A stretch of DNA of 64,000 nucleotides from DATCHW01 sp963806045 (GCA_963806045.1 CAWDWP010000016.1:128680-192679); one strand, 5' to 3'; positions 18,890 through 30,447 are shown, counted from the stretch's first letter. The notes: a model not told the origin generated them from the sequence alone. A program made the numbers and translations.

Positions 18890-19522
18890 TTATTTTTTTT
18901 CATCCTTGGCCTCAAGAAATGATGGAACAGTTCTGAAGACATAATCCCATAAAGGGTTACTTACACCGTAAGCCGAATCTTCCCCATAGTAGTGATGTTT
19001 TAAATGGTATTCCTTGAGATATTTCAGTATTCCCGATTTCATTTTAAAATGGTGTGTCGCATAGTGTATGGAATCATAAGCCACATATCCAAGAACCAAA
19101 CCGCTAAATGCATTAAGGTAATATATACCAAAAACCCATTTAAAGAAGAAAAAGAAAATTAAAGCCAAGGGAATACTTACGAGCAACGGCATTACCAACC
19201 TTGTGCTATCCCGAGGATAATCGTGATGTATTCCATGAACCAGGAAGTGAAGCTTCTTGCCAACTTCGGTTTTCGGACTATAGTGGAAGGCAAATCTATG
19301 GATAATATACTCCAGCAGAGTCCACAAAAAAATGCCAAGCAGAGTAAATAGTACTCCATTAATAATTTTATCAATCTGCCTGAATCCGAAATACTCCGCA
19401 ACTGATACCACCGGGATGTAGACTACGAGCGGAGTTGCAGGATGTATATGCGAAAAATATTCCAAAACCGGATTTTTAAACAAAGGAACTGTCTCATCCC
19501 TGTTAGAAACAAAGTTAGGCAT
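18890..19522 (-). CDS. Fatty acid hydroxylase superfamily protein
   Basis: The 210-residue membrane protein carries the diiron histidine boxes of the sterol desaturase / fatty acid hydroxylase superfamily: EYIIHRFAFHY, FLVHGIHHDYPRD, HYATHHF and YHLKHHYYG. Four hydrophobic helices separate them. The pattern and length resemble the catalytic domain of fatty acid 2-hydroxylase (Scs7/FA2H), which would hydroxylate acyl chains of sphingolipids or related lipids at the inner membrane. The substrate is inferred. Confidence 0.9.
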   Translation of the reverse strand: MPNFVSNRDETVPLFKNPVLEYFSHIHPATPLVVYIPVVSVAEYFGFRQIDKIINGVLFTLLGIFLWTLLEYIIHRFAFHYSPKTEVGKKLHFLVHGIHHDYPRDSTRLVMPLLVSIPLALIFFFFFKWVFGIYYLNAFSGLVLGYVAYDSIHYATHHFKMKSGILKYLKEYHLKHHYYGEDSAYGVSNPLWDYVFRTVPSFLEAKDEKK

Positions 19523-19758
19523 AATTATAAAATTTATTTAAAAAAACATTTTCTAAATTTAAATATTAATTTCTCTAATCAAAAGGATTAACGTAATTTT
19601 ATAAAAAAAAGTTCAGAAAGAACTCAAATTCGGAAAATTAATAAAGGAGTGCCCCTATGTAACTTAAGTCAGTAGTGCATTTTACGTATGTTGCATTTTT
19701 TCGAATACATTATTATCTTAAGCCAAGAAATCCCATAAATTAAAAAAAAGGAAATTCA

Positions 19759-20040
19759 ATGAACAAAGAACAACTCATTGACAAAATTGCTGGTGATGCA
19801 GAAATCACTAAAGTAAGCGCAAGAGCTGCATTAGAATCTTTTATGGATGCAGTAAAAAAAGCAGTAAAGAAGGGTGATAAAGTCGGGTTAGTAGGATTCG
19901 GCACATTCTCGAGGGGAAATAGAAAAGCAAGAGCCGGAAGAAATCCTCAAACCGGTAAGGAAATTAAAATTGCTGCGAAGAAAGTTGCGAAATTCAAAGC
20001 CGGAAAAGAATTTGCAAACTTTGTAAACGGTAAGAAATAA
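19759..20040 (+). CDS. hup: HU-family DNA-binding protein
   Basis: This 93-residue histone-like protein begins MNKEQLIDKIAGDAEITK and has the DNA-binding arm GNRKARAGRNPQTGKEIKI with the Arg-Asn-Pro tip. It bends and compacts DNA as a dimer. The ATG is preceded by an A-rich AAAAGGA site. The gene stands alone between its own upstream region (19523-19758) and a strong terminator. Confidence 0.97.
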   Translation: MNKEQLIDKIAGDAEITKVSARAALESFMDAVKKAVKKGDKVGLVGFGTFSRGNRKARAGRNPQTGKEIKIAAKKVAKFKAGKEFANFVNGKK

Positions 20041-20062
20041 TTTTAGTTATAAATTTTTTCAG

Positions 20063-20092
20063 AAGCACTGCTGAAAGGCAGTGCTTTTTTTA
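20063..20092 (+). terminator. Intrinsic terminator of hup
   Basis: AAGCACTGC (20063-20071) and GCAGTGCTT (20078-20086) enclose a six-base loop and are followed by seven T. It overlaps the last codons of the converging protease gene. Confidence 0.93.
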
Positions 20093-23000
20093 TTTGATGA
20101 CTGCAAATTTTCCGACTTTTTCCTTAACATCAATACCTCTGGAATCTTTACCCGTTGCCCGGAAAATATAAATACCTGATGGAATAAAATTTCCGTCCTG
20201 GTCTTTTAAATCCCAATCAGCTCCCCCATTAGAAGTTAGCTCGTCTACTTTGCTTATAAATTTCCCCGTCAAATCATATATGTAAATCGAAGCAACAGGA
20301 GTCAAATTCGCAAACGTGATAATATTTTTCCCGGAATTTATTTTATATGGATTAGGGTAAACCGTAACTTCTTCAAGATTTTCCTTGTTGAATGTAAGTC
20401 CAAGGAAACTCCCGGCGCCTTCAACAATTTTAATCCCGTTCTGAGAATATAAATTAAAAACCCTCAGAATGTAATTTCTCCCGGAAGCTCCAATGTAACC
20501 TTTATTTTCAAGATTCAAATAAACGACCGAAGGATTAGAATTATCCCGTTCTGCTGAAATTACTTTCTGGAAGAAAGGTTCAAATACATAATTATTTAAA
20601 TTGCTTAAAGAAGAAGAATCAACCGGTAAATTAAATTCAACCTGAAGTCTGTATTTTCCGGCAAGAGATAATTTTTGCATATAAAATTTTTGAGTATCTG
20701 ACTGACTTGCCTGAAAACTTACAATATTTGAATCGACCGGTGAACCATAAAAGTCCGACAAATTTCTTGAAAATATTGAATAATTTCCATTTGGTATTCT
20801 TTGCCCAAAACTCAATAAATATTCAAAATCGTTCTTAAAGGATATATTTTTAGGTGAACCTAAACCATTACTTAAAACAAAGGAGTTCATCGGAGGAATC
20901 AGGTAATTCACTTTTTCAGAAAAAACAGTAAGAATAAAACCATTTCCAAGATAACTTGCTGAAAGTAACCTTGATTTATTGTGTGTAAATGCCTTTTTTA
21001 TTACCGTAGGCTGACTTTCCCTGATAAGAAGACTGGTATCTACAGCGGAAACAAAATAAAAATAATCTTTCCTGTTTAAGAGATTAATATCCATATATCC
21101 CGGAGTTTGTACTGAATCCAAAAGTACGAAATGAAGCGAGTCAAAACTACTTCTATATATTTTATAATAGTCCGCTCCCGCAGACGGATCAAAACTAATG
21201 GTAACTTTATTGGAATCTATGGCAAACACTTTAAGACTCAAAGGTGTAGGCGGTATTTGATTTGCAACATTTTTCTCATAGAAGAAAAGCGTATCATTAT
21301 TCGTATTTAATCCAATTTCGTTTACACCATTTTTATCAAAATCATATACTAACTGGTTAAAAGAATTAATATCATTTAAATAAAATACGGGTTTAAATGA
21401 CTGACTCGTGACATCATATTTAAGAATATAGAAATATAAACCGGTATTTACTAAAATTTCATCCTGAGAACCATTATCAATATTACCGGATTTAGTAGAT
21501 ATCTGAGCAGTGGGTTTATTATTGTATATATCTGCATTTCCTACAATGCTATAATTTCCGTTCTGATACTTAAAAACATATAAGGAATAATATTGAGAGG
21601 GATTATTATCATTAGTTACCGTACCAACCGCAAATTCCTTTTTTCCATCACCGAGGAAATCTCCCGAAGACAAGGTTTTCACCTTTGATAAATCTGTCGA
21701 ATGTATAAGAAAATACTTTGGAATATGTGTTATTTGAAACACATTTATAAACCTGAAGAACAGTATTGGGGCTTGATGATGATGGATTATTATAAATTAA
21801 ATTTGTAAATACTATCTCGAGTTTCCCATCGTTATCAAAATCTTCTACCAATACATTTTGGGAATTAGGTTCTGAAGAAGCGCCTCCTTCATAGGGAAGG
21901 TTTGCAATTTCCACAAAATTAAAATTTCCTGTGTTTTCCAGAATTCGTAATCCTGTTTTACCAAAACCAATTATTTCTTTTAAGCTATCACCATCAGTAT
22001 CTGCAATTCTTGAAGACCAAAAATTATTACCAAGCGTATCAGACCAAACCAAAGAAGTTGGGACCTGCGAATTAGACGGTGGTTTAAACAAGAATCCATT
22101 TCTACCCTTCGAAGCAAGCATTTCAATTTTTGAATCAGAATTCACATCACCGAGGTCCCTTGCAATAATAAAATCATTCCATTGATTACCAGGAACTCTC
22201 TGGAAAATTCCACTACTGAATGTGTAAACACCTGTTCTTAAGTTATTATTTATTTCATTTGCGAATAAATTATCTTTTCCATTACCAATATCAATAATTT
22301 TATTGCATATTTGCAATGCAGGAAGCGAATAACTTTTCCTCACAAATCCGTAACTGTTTATCTCCCTTCCTGTTTTGAAAAGGAAAGCCGGGTTAGACAA
22401 TACCGTGCTTTTCCCATTCAGAGATACTACTTCAATATAAAATTCATAATCCGTATCGGGAATTAAATCCGAACATTTAATTAATCCGGAATGAGATTGC
22501 GTAATTACTCCTATATTCGAGCCTCCGTCTGCATAAATAAACTGAAAAGGTTCATTAATATTTTTCCTTTTAAAATAAATTTTACCGAGAGTTTTTTTAT
22601 TAGTTGTAAATTCAACCAATTCAGAGTAATTATTTTTATCAATTAAATTCCCAAAAGAATAATCAAGAATTACAGGATTACTCCTGTCTTTATAAATCAC
22701 CTGACTATGCTGAATGGTTCTGCCGTTCTGAAGATTGATAATTAAACTTAAAGTATAAGATGTATCTGCGAGAGATGATGTGTTCCATTTATAAACTGTA
22801 TCGGAAATAACCTGCGATGCGACATTGGTAACCAAAGGGATAATGTTTTGAGGATATTCGCTAATGCCGTAATAGATTGAGTATGATGAAAACAACGGGG
22901 ACGCAGCAGAAATACAAATTGGAACGGTATCATTTGCAAATGAATAATCCTGATAAGGATTATATATTCTGGCTATCGAAGGATTAAAGGAATTATTTAA

Positions 23001-24377
23001 TGAACTAATTGCATTTATTCTACCTGAGGCAAGCTCGAAATTCCAACCGGATTGACCGTTAAGATAGCTTGTAGATGAAACCAGAATTCCTCTCATTTCT
23101 TCAGGTTTTAATCCTGGATTTTGTTTTAATAAGTGTGCAGCAACTCCGGCAATAATGGGAGCGGAAAAAGATGTTCCGTTAACATAATCATAATCATTAC
23201 CGAATTGCTGATTTCCTTTCCCAATCCTGGTCGTTGACAGAATCAGTGAACCGGGTGCAAAGATATCAACTGTTGTTCCATATGAAGAAAATGAAGATTT
23301 CGAATCCAGTGCATCTGATGAAGCTACAGAAGTGACTTCATCGAAAGCAGAAGGATAATGCAGCCTAAATGACGCATCGTTTCCTGCGGAACAAGAAATG
23401 AATATGTTCTGCGAATATGCAAATCTGATGACGTCCCTCAACAAGTTACTATATGTATAATCGCCAAAACTGAAATTGAAAATTTTAATGCCAGCAGACA
23501 TTCCATAAAGTATTGCAACCGCTACATCACTTTCATCCCCGTTTCCGTCTGCATCAAAAGCTTTTAAAACTAAAACTTTAGACTTCGGAGCTATTGAAGA
23601 AATTCCTATTCCGTTATTGGTGCTAGCATTGATAATTCCTGTAACAGCTGTTCCGTGAGAAAATTTATTATCATCAGCAGGATTATTATTCCCTCCGATT
23701 AAATTCCCTCCGTCAAAATAATGAACGAAATTCCAACCACGCCAATCATCAATAAATCCATTTCCATCATCATCTATCCCGTTATTTTCTTTGCCATTAC
23801 CATATTCTCCGTAATTTATAAAAAAACTTTCCTGTAAGTCAGGATGTAAAAAATCCAAACCTGAATCAATCACGCCAATCAATATGGTAGAATCGCAAAC
23901 TGAGTTTCCCCAAACATCCTGCATACCGATAAGTGATAAATAATATTGATAAGAATAATATGGATCATTAGGGACAAAATTTGCAGAATAATCTCCTTCA
24001 ATCTTTAACACATTATTCAGTTCAACATATTCAATATATTCGTTCGAAGAAATCAGGGAAATACTACTTTTCAGGTTTAAACTATCAGTTGATAATATAA
24101 AGATTCTGTCTAATCCAAACCCGCTATAATTACTTATATTTGTCAGAGAGGAACTTTTAAATAATACACGGGAATTGTTAATGTTTTGCTCCCTGCAGGT
24201 TTTTGAAAGAGAATTATTATCAGCTAGAAAAGAATTATTCTTAAAGATATTAATAACATTTTGAGGAGTGTTTTTCTTTAATTTGATTATAAAATGCTTT
24301 TGCCCGGCATCAGCAAATTGAATAATGAAGATTGTAATCAGAAAGACAAAAATGATTTTATATTTATTCATTGTCAA
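20090..24377 (-). CDS. Secreted subtilisin-like (S8) protease with FG-GAP-like repeats, frameshifted
   Basis: Two frames (21648-24377 and 20090-21742) form one protein of about 1,430 residues. After a signal peptide and propeptide, the subtilase domain shows the triad: VIDSGLDFLHPDL (Asp), HGTAVTGIINAS (His) and NGTSFSAPIIAGVAAH (Ser), with SCSAGND for the oxyanion Asn. A region with FG-GAP/VCBS-like repeats (DFDNDGKLEIVF) follows, then a C-terminal YPNPYKI/YDLTGKF domain of T9SS or FlgD-like type ending KFAVIK. The first frame ends LVFGRFPR-stop. Removing one G (plus-strand C at 21663-21665) gives LVFGDFLGDGKKEF, the exact repeat consensus. Confidence 0.88.
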
Positions 24378-24458
24378 ATTTAAACTTTTAAAGATAAACC
24401 ACGATGAAACGAAAATAAATACAATATTGAGTAAGGCACATAGACCTCAATTAATACA

Positions 24459-26021
24459 TCAAAATACTCTTTTCCCGTTCAGGTACGTCATTTCAATTTT
24501 CGAGTTCTTTATTTCGTCCGGTTCAGCTAAGAACAGATCATCCTGTACCACTATTATATCTGCATCTTTGCCTTCAGTAATAGTTCCTCTTTTGTTTTCA
24601 TCAAAAGAAGCAAAAGCATTATTAATTGTATATGCTTTAAGGCATGATTCAAGGTCAAGATTAAACTCCGTATTAAATCCTTCCGGAAATCCTTCAACTT
24701 TTCTCGTCATTGCATAATATATTGTTTCAAAAGGATTTTCACTAACAACAGGAAAATCAGTCCCAAAACAGACCGTAACTCCATCATCAATTAATGGTTT
24801 AAATCTGTGGGTAGAGTTCAAATCTTCAATTTTTTCTTTTGCCAGATTAGCGTCAAAATTTAAATGTGACGGTTGCACAGAAACAATTGCATTAAGTTTT
24901 TTAAATTTTGAATAATCTTTTTTATTAATATGCTGAGCATGTTCAATTCTGAACCGTCTGTCTCTTATGCCATTTTTAATTTCAATCTCTTTCAGTATAT
25001 CGAGAAGTTCACTTACAGCAAGATCTCCGATGGCGTGAACAGAAAGCTGATAACCGGCTTTATCTATTTCAATCGCCGATTTATAAAACGTACCAGTATT
25101 CACCAAATCCGTCTTTAGGCCTTTATAATCCGTTCCTTTATAATTTTTTGAGAAATAAGCTGTCCGGCTTGATAAAGAACCATCATAAAATGCTTTTACG
25201 GATTTAAACTTAATCCATTCCTGATAATTAGCGAAGCGGTTCTTAATAGTATCAATTTTCCCGAACTCTTCGATTGGAATTCTCGAATCAATTTTCAGAT
25301 TTAAATCCTTTTTATTAAGTAAATATTCGTAGATATCAAGGTCTTCAATGAAACTAATATCTGAGACTGCAGTAATTCCAAAGCTATGCAACCTTTCAAT
25401 TTCTTTTTTAAGTATCTCTGATTTTTCTATTATCGATTTTTGCGGAATAATTTTTCTGATAAAAGTGAATGCATTCTCCATAAACTCCCCTGTCAGGTTT
25501 CCAATATAATCCCTGGGTGCTTCATCCGGGTGAAATTTTTTCAAAGTGTTCTCAATTCCAAGATATTCGATTGCTTTCGAATTTAGAACACAAGAGTGAA
25601 GATCATTTCTTAAAATGACCATCGGAATATCCCCGCAAATACTGTCGAGAAAATATCTTTCCAGTTTAAAATTCTCTTTAAAATAAGCTTCAGAAAAATA
25701 ACCTCCGACGATGATATCTCCATATTTAATATGCTGCCGATACCTTGAAACTTCCTTTTGAAAATCTCCTTTTTTAGATGCAAAACGGAAATTTATCTGT
25801 GAATTTACCATAGAGCCTGCGACAAGATGAACATGACCATCTGTAAATGAGGGTAAAACAAGTTTACCCTTTAAATCGATTACTTCATTAAATTCTCCGG
25901 CTGAAATTTCATTTTCATTACCACAAAATATTATTTTCCCGGTTGAAGAATCAAAACCTACAGAATCTGTGAATTTGTTTTCACTCATCCATACTTTAGC
26001 ATTTCTTAAAAGAGTTTTCAT
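24459..26021 (-). CDS. Amidohydrolase family protein (YtcJ-like)
   Basis: The 520 residues form an Amidohydro_3 metal-dependent hydrolase. Ligand segments are FTDGHVHLVAG (HxH), HAIGDLAVSELL, RIEHAQHI and CFGTDFPV (Asp). N- and C-terminal strands form the composite beta-sandwich, with GKDADIIVV near the end. YtcJ-like proteins hydrolyse amide or related bonds of unknown natural substrates. There is no signal peptide, so it is probably cytoplasmic, unlike the secreted hydrolases around it. Confidence 0.9.
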   Translation of the reverse strand: MKTLLRNAKVWMSENKFTDSVGFDSSTGKIIFCGNENEISAGEFNEVIDLKGKLVLPSFTDGHVHLVAGSMVNSQINFRFASKKGDFQKEVSRYRQHIKYGDIIVGGYFSEAYFKENFKLERYFLDSICGDIPMVILRNDLHSCVLNSKAIEYLGIENTLKKFHPDEAPRDYIGNLTGEFMENAFTFIRKIIPQKSIIEKSEILKKEIERLHSFGITAVSDISFIEDLDIYEYLLNKKDLNLKIDSRIPIEEFGKIDTIKNRFANYQEWIKFKSVKAFYDGSLSSRTAYFSKNYKGTDYKGLKTDLVNTGTFYKSAIEIDKAGYQLSVHAIGDLAVSELLDILKEIEIKNGIRDRRFRIEHAQHINKKDYSKFKKLNAIVSVQPSHLNFDANLAKEKIEDLNSTHRFKPLIDDGVTVCFGTDFPVVSENPFETIYYAMTRKVEGFPEGFNTEFNLDLESCLKAYTINNAFASFDENKRGTITEGKDADIIVVQDDLFLAEPDEIKNSKIEMTYLNGKRVF

Positions 26022-26028
26022 ATTATGA

Positions 26029-26058
26029 AAAAGCCATAGTTTATAAAACTATGGCTTA
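26029..26058 (-). terminator. Intrinsic terminator of the second subtilase gene
   Basis: AAGCCATAGTTT (26031-26042) and AAACTATGGCTT (26046-26057) form a 12-bp stem with a 3-nt loop. On the minus strand, T residues follow. It lies between the subtilase stop at 26083 and the amidohydrolase ATG at 26021. Confidence 0.8.
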
Positions 26059-26082
26059 AGATATTAAAATTTAAAAATCCGT

Positions 26083-27798
26083 TTATTTTACCAGCATCAT
26101 TTTCCTGGTATCAGAAAAATCTCCGGCAGAGATACGATAAAAATACACTCCGCTGGAAAGAGAATTTGCATCAAAGGTATAAGTATATTTTCCTGCAGAT
26201 TTATATTCATTCAACAATACAGCTACTTCTTTGCCTGACATATCATATACCTTTAACTTAACATTATTACCTTTGGGTAAATCAAAATTAATATTTGTAG
26301 TCGGGTTAAAAGGATTCGGATAATTCTGAGATACAGCATAATTTGCAGGAACAATACTGTTATAATTTGAAATCCCTGTTGTAGTCAACACGCATTTGTA
26401 AGCGTTGACTCTTCCACTACCTAACAATCCCTGATAACTCGGATTGACATTGTAAATATTATCCACACCGGCTAACAACTTGTTGACCACCTCAGTAGCA
26501 GTATAGCTCGGAAATTTTGACCAAATTAATGCAACAGTACCCGCAACAATTGGAGATGACATTGAAGTACCTTCATAATAGGTGTAAGTATTATTCCACA
26601 ATGTACTGTATATTGAAGTTCCCGGAGCACAAATATCCACTGTTGAATGATAATTTGACCAGGAGGCTTTTATGTCACTTGAATTGGTAGCCGCAACAGA
26701 AATAACATTAGTATAAGATGCGGGATATCGTGCAACATTAATACCGTCATTTCCTGCGGAAGCAACAACGATGGTACCATTTGCCCAGGCAGCATTTATG
26801 ATAGTTTGAGTAAACCCGCTGGAATTTGTTCCACCGAAACTGCAATTAATAACTTTTGCACCATTTTGATATGCATACATAATTCCATAATCAGTATGAT
26901 ACAGATAAGATGTACCACCAGAACCTGTATAATCATCGTCAGCTCCATGTTTACAAATTAATAATTTACATTTAAATCCGATACCGGCTCCTCCTAAGCT
27001 ATTGTTAGCTATTTCAGAGGCACATCCGGAAGTATGAGAACCGTGGTCACAGTTTGAGCCGTATATATTCGGATCGCTATCTTCACTTAAAGTCTGATAA
27101 TGTGCACCCGCGAAATCCCAGCCACGCCAATCGTCAGTATATCCGTTGTTGTCATCATCAATGCCATTTGTTGGATTTTCCGCCCAGTTTATTTTTATAT
27201 TGGCAGCTAAATCCGGATGGTCAAGGTCACTGCCTGTATCTACCATTCCTATTAAAACAGTGGTGTCACCCTGGCTTATATCCCAGGCTGTATATGCGCT
27301 GATTTTATTAAGAAACCACTGAATACCAACCGAAGGATCGTTAGGAGTGAAGTCCGCTTCATAAACATAATCAGGCTCTATCCATTCAACGATATCTTTG
27401 TTTTCATCGATTAACTTTTTAGAAAGTTCACCCGGGTCGATGTTATAGTTGTACTTCAGAGAAAATATTTTAACAAGTTCATTATCACCGATTAAATTCT
27501 TCTTTAATTTATCAGCCGGGAATATTTGCTTTACTTCAGCAGGCTCGAAATAAGCTAAAGATTTGTCAAGCTTTTCTATCCCGAAAGTGGATTTTCCAAA
27601 AGAAGAAATCTGATTTTTAAATTTCAGATTGATACATCCTTTAAGATAAAGTGCACCATCATCAAGCCTTTTAATAACAACTGAATTCATCATTTGATAT
27701 TTTGCCGAAGGTAAATTCACAAAACTATACATAGTGAATGAAATTACAACAATTATTACATAAAATGCTATGGATCTGATTATTTTAAATTCCTTCAT
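26083..27798 (-). CDS. Secreted subtilisin-like (S8) protease with T9SS sorting domain
   Basis: This intact protein has 571 residues: a signal/anchor helix (about 10-26), a propeptide-like region to about residue 150, and a subtilase catalytic domain with GMVDTGSDLDHPDL (Asp), CDHGSHTSGCASE (His), VVASAGNDG (Asn) and YEGTSMSSPIVAGTVAL (Ser). The C-terminal 80 residues are a T9SS type A domain: NYPNPFNPTTNINFDLP, YDMSGKEVAVLL and SGVYFYRIS, ending MMLVK. It should be exported and may digest external protein. It lies 9 bp after the M14 carboxypeptidase gene, so the two are probably one transcript. Confidence 0.95.
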   Translation of the reverse strand: MKEFKIIRSIAFYVIIVVISFTMYSFVNLPSAKYQMMNSVVIKRLDDGALYLKGCINLKFKNQISSFGKSTFGIEKLDKSLAYFEPAEVKQIFPADKLKKNLIGDNELVKIFSLKYNYNIDPGELSKKLIDENKDIVEWIEPDYVYEADFTPNDPSVGIQWFLNKISAYTAWDISQGDTTVLIGMVDTGSDLDHPDLAANIKINWAENPTNGIDDDNNGYTDDWRGWDFAGAHYQTLSEDSDPNIYGSNCDHGSHTSGCASEIANNSLGGAGIGFKCKLLICKHGADDDYTGSGGTSYLYHTDYGIMYAYQNGAKVINCSFGGTNSSGFTQTIINAAWANGTIVVASAGNDGINVARYPASYTNVISVAATNSSDIKASWSNYHSTVDICAPGTSIYSTLWNNTYTYYEGTSMSSPIVAGTVALIWSKFPSYTATEVVNKLLAGVDNIYNVNPSYQGLLGSGRVNAYKCVLTTTGISNYNSIVPANYAVSQNYPNPFNPTTNINFDLPKGNNVKLKVYDMSGKEVAVLLNEYKSAGKYTYTFDANSLSSGVYFYRISAGDFSDTRKMMLVK

Positions 27799-27807
27799 TA
27801 TTAAAAT

Positions 27808-30189
27808 TTATTTAATTAATAACATTTTCTTAGTATCAACAAAACTATTACTTTCTAATTTATAATAATAAACACCACTCGCTAAGTTTTCGCCACTAAA
27901 TAAAATTGAATAAGAGCCAGCTTCTTTAGTTTCATTCAATAAATTATTCACAACTCTACCGGTTAAGTCATATATTGTCAACTTTACAAACCCTGCCTTT
28001 GGCAAAGCAAATTTAATATTTGTTGTTGGGTTGAACGGATTCGGATAATTTTGTTCAAGCGAATATTTTTCCGGTAAATTTCCGATGATGTTTCCAATAC
28101 CTGTCGGTTGACCCTGATAATTCGTAATTTTTATATCATCAACAAACCAGCCTGTACCCGATTGACTTTGATCACTTGTAAGCCTGAATCTGACTCTAAA
28201 ATTACTTGATGAATTTACCATTGATGATATATCAAAAGATTGTTTTGTCCAGGTAGACATAGTTCCGTTATATGTTGCAACATTTTGCCAAGTAGACCCA
28301 TTGTCGCTCGATACTTCCACATAACAATAATCATATCCGCTTTCGACACCATACCGATGCCAGAATTCAAGATACGCAACGGGATATGAAGATAGATTTA
28401 AGGGAAAACTCAAAGATAGTGAACTATTTATGTTAGCAACATAATTCGGATTCGCAAAAGAGTGTGTTGGAGAATGATAATTGGTTGTATTTATAGCCCA
28501 TCCTGTTCCGTAAGTCCAGTTTGCAGTACCATTTTCAGCACTGTCTGCAAATGTTGTAACACCGGTTCCAACTAAAACATTATAGTTTTGGCTAAATACT
28601 ATCAAAGAATCATTTTGTTTTATCCTGATTCTTGTCGGTATTGCATAACCATTTGGACATGAACCGGAAATTGTGAAATTAAAAGTAACACTATCAGAAG
28701 CCCTGGAAGGCATCGAAGCTAGTGTGTATAATTGAACAGGAATTGATATATAACCGTTCAGAGGTGTAAATTCAACTTTAATATTTTGAGCATTCATTAA
28801 TCCCTTATTTCTGAAGACAACTTTTACATTACCTGTTTCATTCTGTGTATAATTAGATTTGTTGAAAGCAACATTCTTTAAACCGGGATAAGCACCAGCA
28901 ACCAGGCATATATAGATATTTTGCCACATACAAGTTTGAGCTTCGGGAAGAATGTGTGCGGGGTCAGAATAGAATCCAATCACACCAACTTCAGGGGTCA
29001 TACCGAAAACGTGATTTGTATGGCCTGTAGAGTCATTGCTGTAACACCAATCAATATCACCACCTCTGACATAATAATTAACTGTTTGGAAAGGAGTCCC
29101 GAATGTGTAATGATTATCAGCTGTTATATCAGCACCAAACTCGTTGAATACAGCATCATCAGGAGTCGGGGTCGGGTCACACCAAGCCCATGGTTTAATA
29201 AGCAGATTTCCGTAAGTGTGATAATCCAGATTGACCTTGAAATTTCTTGAATTAAAAAATGTCTTGAAATTTTGTGTTTCAGGTTCAGAGAATGGACTTG
29301 GACCTCTGTAAGTATCGCTTGATACTGAAGTTGAAGAACCTCCATTTGATGAGTTCCAAAAATTATAAGTTCCGAAATTTCTGTTCAAATCCGTTCCATA
29401 GGTTCCGGAAAAATTATGCCGGTTTTTACGCCACATACCACCCCCTGTAGGATTAGTTGATTCGTTATAGACATAACCATCAGGATTAATAAGCGGTGTA
29501 AAATATATTTCGCGGTTGTTCAAAATATAAGTTGCAACCGGATCTATATTATAATTTTCAAAAAGCCAGTATAAATAATAAAAAACATTCATCATTCCCA
29601 TCGGTTCTCGTGCATGTGTTACACCATTAAGCCATATTTCCGGTCTTCCCGTAGTAACATCCGGATTTTTAGTAACACGAACAGTCCACATTGGCCTATT
29701 TTCGACTGAATTACCTATTGAAAATTTTGCAGAAATTAAACTCGGGTATTCCATTCTCATAGAATCTAATTTATTAGCAATTTGAGAAAATGTTAAATGT
29801 CCACCCATAGAGCCATAAATTGAGTGAGTGACGTTATAATCATCTGCAGATTGTTTCATTTGCTCCTGAATTTGCTGAGGAGTCATTGCAGGAATGCTGT
29901 TATAATATTGTAACCAATCATTGATTGTAATCTCAAAAGGAACCCCGGAGGCTCTTAACATTTTGATTTCACTTTCAGAAAGCCAGGTCTCAAAATATAA
30001 TCCGGGTTTGTAAATTCCACCATCAAAATTCAGACCTGCCTGGGATATTCTATTGAAATCGAAATTAGTTGTTGCATGAATCTTTACCTTTGAATATTTT
30101 TCCTGAGATTTATCCTGAGCAAAAATATTTAAAGACCAAGTTAACAACAGAATGGGTAATAAGAATAGTAGTAATTTCTTGTTGAACAT
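27808..30189 (-). CDS. Secreted M14 zinc carboxypeptidase with T9SS sorting domain
   Basis: The 793-residue protein has a signal peptide (LLLFLLPILLLTWSLNIFAQ). The peptidase M14 domain at about residues 120-430 has NGVTHAREPMGMMN (zinc His and Glu), DLNRNFGTYNFWN (substrate-binding Asn-Arg), LDYHTYGNLLIKP (third zinc His) and GMTPEVGVIGFY (catalytic Glu). A CARDB-like Ig domain follows, then a jelly-roll domain near 570-700 (DSAENGTANWTYGTGW), then the T9SS type A domain with NYPNPFNPTTNIKFALP. It should act with the downstream subtilase in external peptide digestion. Confidence 0.94.
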   Translation of the reverse strand: MFNKKLLLFLLPILLLTWSLNIFAQDKSQEKYSKVKIHATTNFDFNRISQAGLNFDGGIYKPGLYFETWLSESEIKMLRASGVPFEITINDWLQYYNSIPAMTPQQIQEQMKQSADDYNVTHSIYGSMGGHLTFSQIANKLDSMRMEYPSLISAKFSIGNSVENRPMWTVRVTKNPDVTTGRPEIWLNGVTHAREPMGMMNVFYYLYWLFENYNIDPVATYILNNREIYFTPLINPDGYVYNESTNPTGGGMWRKNRHNFSGTYGTDLNRNFGTYNFWNSSNGGSSTSVSSDTYRGPSPFSEPETQNFKTFFNSRNFKVNLDYHTYGNLLIKPWAWCDPTPTPDDAVFNEFGADITADNHYTFGTPFQTVNYYVRGGDIDWCYSNDSTGHTNHVFGMTPEVGVIGFYSDPAHILPEAQTCMWQNIYICLVAGAYPGLKNVAFNKSNYTQNETGNVKVVFRNKGLMNAQNIKVEFTPLNGYISIPVQLYTLASMPSRASDSVTFNFTISGSCPNGYAIPTRIRIKQNDSLIVFSQNYNVLVGTGVTTFADSAENGTANWTYGTGWAINTTNYHSPTHSFANPNYVANINSSLSLSFPLNLSSYPVAYLEFWHRYGVESGYDYCYVEVSSDNGSTWQNVATYNGTMSTWTKQSFDISSMVNSSSNFRVRFRLTSDQSQSGTGWFVDDIKITNYQGQPTGIGNIIGNLPEKYSLEQNYPNPFNPTTNIKFALPKAGFVKLTIYDLTGRVVNNLLNETKEAGSYSILFSGENLASGVYYYKLESNSFVDTKKMLLIK

Positions 30190-30408
30190 TTTTTTAATTT
30201 TTATTATTTGGTTATAAAGGCATATTATTAAAATTATGCAATTTAATAATTTTATTCAATGGTTTTATTTAAATTCAGTCTTAATTTCGATATTCTGCAA
30301 AACATGTTATTTGTTAAAATAAGTATTTAAAATAAAATATTTCTTAATATGTTTTGTAATGTATTCCTTCAAAATTTTACTTGATAATCTTGAAAATCTC
30401 TATTTCTT

Positions 30409-30447
30409 CATCTCAAATTGAGAATGTTATTTTCTCAAATTGAGATG
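30409..30447 (+). promoter_or_regulatory. Paired operator-like repeats TCTCAAATTGAGA
   Basis: The 13-base word TCTCAAATTGAGA occurs exactly at 30411-30423 and again at 30433-30445. Each is palindromic except at its centre, and the copies are 22 bp apart, about two helical turns. The larger arms CATCTCAAATTGAGAA and TTCTCAAATTGAGATG also form one inverted repeat. This is the layout of paired binding sites for a dimeric regulator, and it lies about 50-90 bp upstream of a sigma-54-like promoter. Confidence 0.6.
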
